A DNA stretch of 5,307 nucleotides from an uncultured bacterium (GTDB taxonomy: Bacteria; Cyanobacteriota; Vampirovibrionia; Gastranaerophilales; Gastranaerophilaceae), in assembly GCA_902765655.1 (NCBI GenBank), contig CACXAK010000089.1, forward strand, positions 1 through 5,307. Direction: 5' to 3'. Shown here one piece after another: positions 1 to 4,577 of the stretch (within the stretch, counting starts at the first letter, position 1; every line of letters starts with the position of its first letter). A program made the translations under genes and the position numbers. The notes beneath the pieces were generated by a model. That model did not search any database. It was given only the letters and a program-made list of their open reading frames with translations, and was not told the DNA's origin.

Positions 1-453
1 CCGACAAACAACATTGTAAGATGGGATGAAGCTCTGAAGCGCAGAACAAGCGTCAGATTAAACCGCAACAGAGTCGTTACATTGAAAGACCTCATTAAAC
101 AGTTGGAATTTTATGAAAAAATCGAGGCGCGTGCGAATTTAAAAGACGCTCAGCAGCGTGCAAGACGCCGCGTACGTGATTTTTCAAGAATGACCACTCA
201 CGACATCATTTCAAACATGTCAAATGATGCATTTATTGAAGAAGCAGTTTTAAAATTAAAAGATAATATAGAACAAATTTTTCAAAATAAAGAAAAAGTA
301 GAACTTTCAGATCTTTATATTTTAGGAATGGACAGAGTCACATCGTATATGGCTTTGCTGTTTTTGAGCAGAGATACTGATTACGATTTGGAACAAAAAG
401 AATTTTATTCTGATTTGTATGTCGTAAGAGGAGGTCAAAATGCAACCGCTTAA
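1..453 (+). CDS. scpA: Segregation and condensation protein A, C-terminal part (5' end outside window)
   Basis: The frame is open from base 1 to the TAA at 451-453, giving 150 visible residues; the N-terminus lies outside the window. A TTG at 82-84 is not a credible start, because the frame runs through it and the upstream codons (…RLNRNRVVT) already read like ScpA. ScpA is the kleisin that bridges SMC heads and binds ScpB in bacterial condensin, which acts on chromosome compaction and segregation. Visible landmarks are the VTLKDLIKQLEFYEKIE stretch (visible residues 26-42), a basic helical linker (RARRRVRDFSR, 53-63), and a C-terminal winged-helix-like segment (about 103-142) with the hydrophobic YMALLFLS helix followed by DLEQKEFYSDLYV, which resembles the usual VELEQ-x-xFGDI end of the family. 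The gene overlaps scpB by 14 nt. The identification rests on recognised family pattern plus the adjacent scpB. Confidence 0.88.
   Translation, partial: PTNNIVRWDEALKRRTSVRLNRNRVVTLKDLIKQLEFYEKIEARANLKDAQQRARRRVRDFSRMTTHDIISNMSNDAFIEEAVLKLKDNIEQIFQNKEKVELSDLYILGMDRVTSYMALLFLSRDTDYDLEQKEFYSDLYVVRGGQNATA
428..435 (+). promoter_or_regulatory. Strong Shine-Dalgarno of scpB inside scpA
   Basis: The purine-rich run AGAGGAGG with a following T is nearly fully complementary to the 16S rRNA 3' end and ends 4 nt before the ATG at 440. It lies within the last codons of scpA and fixes the scpB start, so ScpB initiates before ribosomes leave scpA. Confidence 0.85.
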
Positions 454-949
454 ATCCAGAATAGAAGCAGTTTTATTCTCGACAGGCAGAGCGCTGACCC
501 TTGACGAAATATGCGTATTTGTTGATAAAGAACCGGAAGAAGTTGAAGAAGCTTTACTCGAACTTATCATGGATTATTCAGCAAGGGATGGAGCATTGGA
601 AATTGACGATGAAGACGGTTATATTTTGCAGGTTAAAGAAGAATATAGCGACATTGTAGAACGAATTTGCCCGATAGACTTATCTGCTGCAGTTTTAAGA
701 ACTTTATCTATAATTGCATTGAAAAAATCAATAAGACAGTCAGAATTGGTCAAACTCCGCTCTAATGCCTATGAACATATTGCAGAGCTTGTAGAAAAAG
801 GACTTGTTACAAAACAAAAAGATAAAAATGGCAGAAGTATCAATATCAAAACAACTGCCAAATTTAAAGAATATTTTAAGATTACGGGCGATATAGATCA
901 ACTCGCCGCACAAATGGAAAGAGAAATTAATGATAAAAAAGATAATTAA
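440..949 (+). CDS. scpB: Segregation and condensation protein B
   Basis: This gene encodes 169 residues and starts at an ATG 4 nt after a strong Shine-Dalgarno. ScpB is a dimeric double winged-helix protein that binds the ScpA kleisin in the SMC-ScpAB condensin. The first winged helix covers about residues 5-75 (RIEAVLFSTGRALTLDEI, then EEVEEALLELIMDYSARDGALEI, then GYILQVKEEY). The second covers about 82-147 (LSAAVLRTLSIIALKKSIRQSEL, SNAYEHIAELVEKGLV, GRSINIKTTAKFKEYFKI). The second half matches my recollection of cyanobacterial ScpB (SALRTLA-IALKQP…GAYQHVQELVELGFV) better than the firmicute GV…LL-ERGLI form. The protein is at the short end for the family, with a charged tail (MEREINDKKDN). 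It overlaps scpA upstream by 14 nt and the protease gene downstream by 20 nt, implying an operon. Confidence 0.93.
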   Translation: MQPLKSRIEAVLFSTGRALTLDEICVFVDKEPEEVEEALLELIMDYSARDGALEIDDEDGYILQVKEEYSDIVERICPIDLSAAVLRTLSIIALKKSIRQSELVKLRSNAYEHIAELVEKGLVTKQKDKNGRSINIKTTAKFKEYFKITGDIDQLAAQMEREINDKKDN

Positions 950-2228
950 TATTGTTGTACTTACGGGCTTACTTGTATTTATAGGAATTTTTGTATGGAA
1001 TAATACCGCCCTGTGCAGCCCTTATTATTTCAACAAAGGTAAAACTTTATATAATCAAAATCAATACGATGCGTCGATAAAATTTTTTGAACGCGCCTTA
1101 CAAGCGAATCCTAAAAATTCTACTGCAAGATACTATTATGCATTAGCATTATCAAAAGGAACGCCGACATACTCGAATCAGGAAGGGCTATACCTTATGG
1201 CTAATTCAAAAACACATGACATGGCACAAAGCTATGCAAAATCACAGCTTTATCCTCTTAAAAGCCGATTAATTGACGGAGTAGAAGATAACTATATTTA
1301 TAGTGCAGTTTTAAACAAAGACATATTAAGATGGAGCACAGAATCTTTTCCGCTAAAGGTATATTTTGAAAATACAAACCACGCATACAGAGAAAATATC
1401 AAAAAAGCGTTTGAACAATGGAGTAAGGCGAGCAATTTTTTACAATTCGCAGAAGTATTTAGTCCGGAAGAGAGTGATATTGAAATCAGATTCGGGAATT
1501 ATGACGGCCCGCAATGCACAAGTGCTAATTGCGCATACACAGTTGCAACAACATCAAATACAACTGACAAATATCATCGGCTAAAGAAAATGATTATAAA
1601 ATTTTATAACACTAATCCGTTTGGAGAACAATTCTCTAATTCTGAAATATATAATACAGCATTACACGAAATAGGGCATGCTCTTGGGATTTCAGGACAC
1701 AGTGATAATCCTTCCGATGTTATGTATGCGAATAATCATAAAGTCTCAAATGTTTTTGATCCGTACAGCAACAACATCTTTTATTTATCAAAAAGAGATT
1801 TAAACACAATAAAATTACTGTACAGGATTGCCCCTACAATTACCAACACTAAAGGATGGTACTTTGAAAACCTTTATTATGCACCGCTAATATTAGGCAA
1901 TGATGAAGAAATACTAAAGAAAAAACTTGATGAATATCAAAGATATATAGACCAATATCCGAATTATTGCAGCGGATACATAAATATTGCCACCGTTTAT
2001 TCAAGTATGGGGAATCACAAAAAAGCTCAGGAAGCGTTGGATAAAGCTTTTGACCTGGCTACAAACGATAATGAAAGATATTTAATACACTATAACAGAG
2101 CAGTGTTATACTATAATAATCAGGATTTTAATTCTGCTCTTAACAGTGCAAAAGAAGCATTAGTATTTAAAAATGATGAAACAACAAATGCCCTTATTAA
2201 AGATATTGAAGCAATGATAGCAGAATAA
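930..2228 (+). CDS. Exported TPR-containing matrixin-like zinc metalloprotease
   Basis: This gene encodes 432 residues. It starts at an ATG inside the end of scpB, with a GGAAAGAG Shine-Dalgarno-like stretch 6 nt upstream, and this start supplies a basic MIKK followed by a hydrophobic segment (about 5-23). That makes an export signal or membrane anchor, with the rest outside the cytoplasm. A TPR repeat follows (about 32-66, YYFNKGKTLYNQNQYDASIKFFERAL). The catalytic domain (about 135-300) carries HEIGHALGISGHS at 246-258 and the Met-turn segment DVMY at 263-266, the signature of a metzincin related to family M10. H246 and H250 are zinc ligands and E247 is the catalytic base. The third histidine is H257, one position later than in the textbook HExxHxxGxxH. 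C196 and C201 (CTSANC) could form a disulfide. At least two more TPRs lie at about 345-420. The substrate is unknown. Co-transcription with scpAB does not itself imply a role in chromosome segregation. Confidence 0.87.
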   Translation: MIKKIINIVVLTGLLVFIGIFVWNNTALCSPYYFNKGKTLYNQNQYDASIKFFERALQANPKNSTARYYYALALSKGTPTYSNQEGLYLMANSKTHDMAQSYAKSQLYPLKSRLIDGVEDNYIYSAVLNKDILRWSTESFPLKVYFENTNHAYRENIKKAFEQWSKASNFLQFAEVFSPEESDIEIRFGNYDGPQCTSANCAYTVATTSNTTDKYHRLKKMIIKFYNTNPFGEQFSNSEIYNTALHEIGHALGISGHSDNPSDVMYANNHKVSNVFDPYSNNIFYLSKRDLNTIKLLYRIAPTITNTKGWYFENLYYAPLILGNDEEILKKKLDEYQRYIDQYPNYCSGYINIATVYSSMGNHKKAQEALDKAFDLATNDNERYLIHYNRAVLYYNNQDFNSALNSAKEALVFKNDETTNALIKDIEAMIAE

Positions 2229-2252
2229 ATTAGCAATCTATTCTATATTTTT
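2222..2252 (+). terminator. Possible weak terminator between convergent genes
   Basis: AGAATA at 2222-2227 and TATTCT at 2239-2244 form a perfect 6-bp inverted repeat with an 11-nt loop, and a T-rich run (TATTTTT, 2246-2252) follows on the plus strand. The stem includes or touches the stop codons of both convergent genes. It is almost all A/T and therefore unstable, so it could be chance in AT-rich DNA. No better terminator is visible for either gene here. Confidence 0.3.
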
Positions 2253-3500
2253 CTTTGCGATGACTACGGCATTAGAAATAGCAATTCCACCCGGTTGAGG
2301 CGGCTTATTTACAATTGATCCGTTTACATACATTACTGTCGAACCTCCGCCGTCTAAATTTATAGCATTTACGCAACCCAAAGATTTCATAAGAGAGGCA
2401 AGCTCATTTAGTGTAAGCCCTATTGAACTTCCCTCTCTGCCATCTACTGCAACCAAAATTAAGTTATTATCCATCGTATAACCGACGGCACTTCTTGGGT
2501 TTCTGCCGCCGATTGCGAGAAGTTTTTCTTCAGAAACATCAATAAATACATCCCCGTTTTTTACAAGATAAGGTCCACCACTTATTATATGCTTAACATT
2601 TTCCCATTTCGGATTAACGCCCAAAGTCATTTCAACAGACTCAGCACCAAATAAAGCACTTAATTTTTCTTTAGGACCAACAAGAACATATCCGTCAGAA
2701 GGAATTTTCATTGGATTTGCTGATGCAGCAAGTATTTTGTTGCCGGATATCTGAAGCTGAGCACCTCCCTTTGGAGATACAGGAGAATAAGCACCCCAAT
2801 CTTTTGAATATGCAATTACATACGAAGACAACATTCTTGGCTGATTTATATTGTCAATTTTTACATCTGCTCCGTTTCCGTAAATATGCCCATCAAATTC
2901 AACTCTGCTGACATCATAACCATCATCAAAAATTGCTAGTGCTACTCTGTTATAAACAGGACCTGTATAAATTTTGCCGTCAATCATCAATGTCCCCAAC
3001 GGAATTCCTGACTGAGGTTTAAAAAATCCGCCATTTAAAGCAACAACAGAATTTGTACGACCCGCAATTGTTCTTAATGTTGTTTTGTGATGCAATGTGT
3101 AATCAGATGCCATTGCAGGCATAAATTCATAATCCTTTGCAACCTCTGAATTCATTTCAACAACATTTATTCTGACAGGACGACCGCCATAATAGCGAAC
3201 CATCTTAATATGTTTAATCCCCGGAACAACATCGTTCATTTGTAACCCGGAATACTTAACCCCCATCTTATAATCAAATAATCTTTGCTGGTATTCAGGG
3301 TTCATATTTTCCTTTAATTTGTCAGCTGAGCGATATATCGCAGGATTCGAAATCACAGTATTTGCAATTAAATCATTCGCATAAATCGGTGAATGAAATG
3401 CAAACTGTGACAGAACCAAAGTAGCCAAAATAGAAATTGCTAATACAAATTCGCCCGTTCTGCCTGGAAGCTCAATACGATTAAAAGTCAGCGTATCCAT
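2238..3500 (-). CDS. Phosphodiester glycosidase (NAGPA-domain) family protein, exported or membrane-anchored
   Basis: This gene encodes 420 residues, from an ATG at 3500 preceded by AGGTG at 5 nt spacing, to a TAG stop. The long start is supported by a hydrophobic segment at about 17-35 (GEFVLAISILATLVLSQFAF) followed by SPIYA-ND, a plausible signal peptidase I site near 41/42, so the protein is exported or anchored by its N-terminus. The C-terminal two thirds form the NAGPA/phosphodiester glycosidase domain: VVALNGGFF (152-160), then GTLMIDGKI, IISGGPYLVKNG (305-316), RNPRSAVG (333-340), VDGR (352-355), LTLNELASLMKSLGC and NLDGGGSTVM (381-390). Family members cleave sugar-phosphodiester bonds; the mammalian enzyme uncovers mannose-6-phosphate, and bacterial members are linked to exopolysaccharide or envelope glycan metabolism. 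The exact substrate cannot be read from the sequence. Residues about 42-95 are a less conserved linker. The gene has its own promoter and leader. Confidence 0.9.
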   Translation of the reverse strand: MDTLTFNRIELPGRTGEFVLAISILATLVLSQFAFHSPIYANDLIANTVISNPAIYRSADKLKENMNPEYQQRLFDYKMGVKYSGLQMNDVVPGIKHIKMVRYYGGRPVRINVVEMNSEVAKDYEFMPAMASDYTLHHKTTLRTIAGRTNSVVALNGGFFKPQSGIPLGTLMIDGKIYTGPVYNRVALAIFDDGYDVSRVEFDGHIYGNGADVKIDNINQPRMLSSYVIAYSKDWGAYSPVSPKGGAQLQISGNKILAASANPMKIPSDGYVLVGPKEKLSALFGAESVEMTLGVNPKWENVKHIISGGPYLVKNGDVFIDVSEEKLLAIGGRNPRSAVGYTMDNNLILVAVDGREGSSIGLTLNELASLMKSLGCVNAINLDGGGSTVMYVNGSIVNKPPQPGGIAISNAVVIAKKNIE

Positions 3501-3602
3501 AGTTGCACCTATACTTTAGAGTAACCGGATACCTTTTTTATTAAAGAGTGGTGTGGGGTATAACACTCATCGAAGACCTATTTGGGCCTATAGGGATCTC
3601 CT
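3493..3602 (-). promoter_or_regulatory. Structured 5' leader of the phosphodiester glycosidase gene
   Basis: From the predicted transcription start, the minus-strand transcript has about 100 nt before the ATG. It contains three short inverted repeats: CCTAT/ATAGG (3577-3581 with 3590-3594), GAGTG/CACTC (3546-3550 with 3564-3568), and GTATCC/GGATAC (3527-3532 with 3493-3498), the last reaching the G of the ATG and codons 2-3. AGGTG at 3506-3510 is the Shine-Dalgarno and would sit in the loop of the last pairing. I recognise no known riboswitch consensus. The individual stems are short and a regulatory role is inference. Confidence 0.4.
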
Positions 3603-3608
3603 ACTATT

Positions 3609-3647
3609 ATTGTAACATATTTTAACATTATTTTCTAGTGCCTGCAA
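3609..3647 (-). promoter_or_regulatory. Sigma70-type promoter(s) for the phosphodiester glycosidase gene
   Basis: Reading the minus strand, TTGCAG (3642-3647) and TAAAAT (3619-3624) are separated by exactly 17 nt, a good -35/-10 pair. Directly downstream, TGTTACAAT (3609-3617) is an extended -10 element, giving a second possible start about 10 nt closer to the gene. Either start would lie around 3602-3612. Confidence 0.6.
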
Positions 3648-3764
3648 CCCTTTAACGATAAATATTTTACAAAACTAAATAATGGCAAAAGTACACTATA
3701 TAAGGATTGTAGGATATACACTTTTAAAATTATCAGCTCAGGCAGTTTTTTAAAAATCTATTTA

Positions 3765-3773
3765 TGTTATAAT
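3765..3773 (+). promoter_or_regulatory. Extended -10 promoter of the SRP RNA gene
   Basis: TGTTATAAT is a perfect TATAAT (3768-3773) with the TGn extension, and it ends 6 nt before the predicted RNA 5' G at 3780. No good -35 hexamer is present at 16-18 nt spacing (only T-rich sequence), which fits an extended -10 promoter. The 5' end predicted from RNA pairing and the promoter position agree independently. Confidence 0.75.
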
Positions 3774-3779
3774 AAAATT

Positions 3780-4034
3780 GCCGTGCTCCACGGGGTGTTG
3801 CGAACTCTCGACCTGAAGCTTACGCAGGGTGCAGAGCCTGTTGTGAGGGCTTTGCGGGAGTAAATGAACTTAATATAATCGTAGATAGCAATACTTGATG
3901 TGGCGTGAAATTTCGAACCGTGTCAGGGGGGAAACTCAGCAGCACTAAGAAAACCTTTGCGGGTGCATCATTTGTTGAAGGAGAAAATATTAAAGGATTT
4001 TACTACTGCAAATTTCGATAGACAGTGGCACGGC
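3780..4034 (+). ncRNA. ffs: Signal recognition particle RNA, large (Alu-containing) bacterial form
   Basis: This is the RNA scaffold of the signal recognition particle, which binds Ffh and targets nascent membrane and secreted proteins to FtsY and the translocon. The ends are perfectly complementary (GCCGTGC at 3780-3786 with GCACGGC at 4028-4034). CTCC (3787-3790) can pair with GGAG (3857-3860) to close an Alu-like 5' domain. The central arm can pair through ACTTAATAT with ATATTAAAGG. Domain IV has the Ffh-binding core GTCAGG (3922-3927) opposite AGCAGCAC (3938-3945), preceded by GAACCGT and followed by TAAG, as in the Bacillus RNA. The cap is GGG-GAAA-CTC, a GNRA tetraloop rather than the usual GGAA. 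The 3' GACAGTGGCACGGC also matches the Bacillus-type end. The length of about 255 nt fits the 260-270-nt class. Ends are predicted from pairing and promoter position. Confidence 0.92.
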
Positions 4035-4054
4035 TCTTATATTTAGCAGAAATC

Positions 4055-4080
4055 TAATGGTACAAAAACGTTTTAATGGT
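4055..4080 (+). repeat. Direct repeat TAATGGT upstream of the superoxide reductase gene
   Basis: TAATGGT occurs at 4055-4061 and again at 4074-4080 with a 19-nt period, flanking the palindromic AAAACGTTTT (4065-4074). It lies between the end of the SRP RNA and the superoxide reductase Shine-Dalgarno. TGGTACAAA (4058-4066) also has the form of a weak extended -10. This could be an operator/promoter for the reductase gene or a chance feature of AT-rich DNA. Confidence 0.3.
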
Positions 4081-4087
4081 TTGATTT

Positions 4088-4094
4088 AAAGGAG
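4088..4094 (+). promoter_or_regulatory. Shine-Dalgarno of the superoxide reductase gene
   Basis: AAAGGAG lies 6 nt before the ATG at 4101, an optimal ribosome binding site that fixes this start. Confidence 0.85.
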
Positions 4095-4100
4095 TTTACA

Positions 4101-4478
4101 ATGACAAATCGTTTAGAATTTTATCGCTGTGAAATATGCGGAAATATTGTTCAGGTAATGCATTCCGGGAATGGAGAGCTTGTATGCTGTGGGAAACCTA
4201 TGCAGCTGCTAAGCGCAAAATCAAAATCCGAAGAAAAACAAGAAAAACATGTTCCTTTTTTTATCAGCGACAATGAGATACAAATAGGATCCGAACCGCA
4301 TCCTATGAGTGAAGAACACCATATATCATTTATCGAAACTGTCAGCAAAGACCAAAAGAGCGTACAAATCAAATTTCTGGATATTAACGAATTTCCCAAA
4401 ATGATAACAAACAACACTACATATAATACAGCATACGAATATTGTAATATCCACGGACTATGGCAGGGAAAAAGATAA
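4101..4478 (+). CDS. dfx: Desulfoferrodoxin (two-iron superoxide reductase)
   Basis: This gene encodes 125 residues, the usual length for two-iron superoxide reductases. The cytoplasmic enzyme reduces superoxide to hydrogen peroxide without releasing oxygen, protecting anaerobes exposed to air; electrons usually come from rubredoxin. The N-terminal desulforedoxin-type Fe(Cys)4 site is complete: C10 and C13 (CEICGN) with C29 and C30 (LVCCGKPM). The catalytic Fe(His)4Cys site is also complete: H50 in EKHVP, H67 in PHPM, H73, and C115 and H118 in EYCNIHGLW. The catalytic loop E48-K49, with the lysine that helps protonate the bound peroxide, is present. A strong Shine-Dalgarno sets the start. The gene directly follows the SRP RNA gene on the same strand (66 nt gap) with no clear terminator between, so read-through from the SRP promoter or its own weak promoter are both possible. 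Confidence 0.96.
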   Translation: MTNRLEFYRCEICGNIVQVMHSGNGELVCCGKPMQLLSAKSKSEEKQEKHVPFFISDNEIQIGSEPHPMSEEHHISFIETVSKDQKSVQIKFLDINEFPKMITNNTTYNTAYEYCNIHGLWQGKR

Positions 4479-4480
4479 TT

Positions 4481-4514
4481 TTTTATAAAAAGAAAAGGGG
4501 CAATTTTGCCCCTT
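4481..4514 (-). terminator. Rho-independent terminator, mainly for the minus-strand membrane protein gene
   Basis: GGGGCA (4497-4502) pairs with TGCCCC (4507-4512), with flanking A/T pairs and a 4-nt loop. In minus-strand reading the stem is followed by TTTTCTTTTT, a proper U-rich tail; on the plus strand only TTAT follows. It therefore suits the minus-strand gene ending at 4578, and may act less efficiently for the superoxide reductase transcript. Confidence 0.8.
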
Positions 4515-4577
4515 ATACAGTTGTGGTTAAATAAAATATAATTTTGTTAGGATTACCTTACAAATAATACAAAAAAT

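Noticed and set aside
322..570. Open frame on the minus strand across the scpA/scpB junction
   Set aside because: It is serine-rich and low-complexity, antisense to two recognised genes, and has no ribosome binding site or family resemblance.
996..1020. Possible lipoprotein lipobox (TALC) after the hydrophobic segment of the protease
   Set aside because: Leucine rather than G, A or S precedes the cysteine and the position -3 residue is threonine, so it does not fit a lipobox; a plain signal or anchor segment is more likely.
1366..1584. Short plus-strand open frame inside the protease gene
   Set aside because: It lies in another frame of a gene with clear domain content and has no protein-like features.
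2711..2911. Plus-strand open frame antisense to the phosphodiester glycosidase gene
   Set aside because: It is a shadow of a well-supported gene, with no Shine-Dalgarno and no recognisable motif.
3501..3610. Known riboswitch in the leader of the phosphodiester glycosidase gene
   Set aside because: I compared it from memory with preQ1, c-di-GMP, fluoride, guanidine and glutamine consensus elements and found no convincing match; it is kept only as a generic structured leader.
3780..4034. Alternative identity as 6S RNA or RNase P RNA
   Set aside because: The GTCAGG…AGCAGC core, the complementary termini and the GACAG…GCACGGC end are specific to SRP RNA, and no RNase P conserved core is present.
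4151..4417. Minus-strand open frame antisense to the superoxide reductase gene
   Set aside because: It is antisense to a gene with all metal ligands intact; its cysteine/serine-rich composition is a by-product of the reverse strand.
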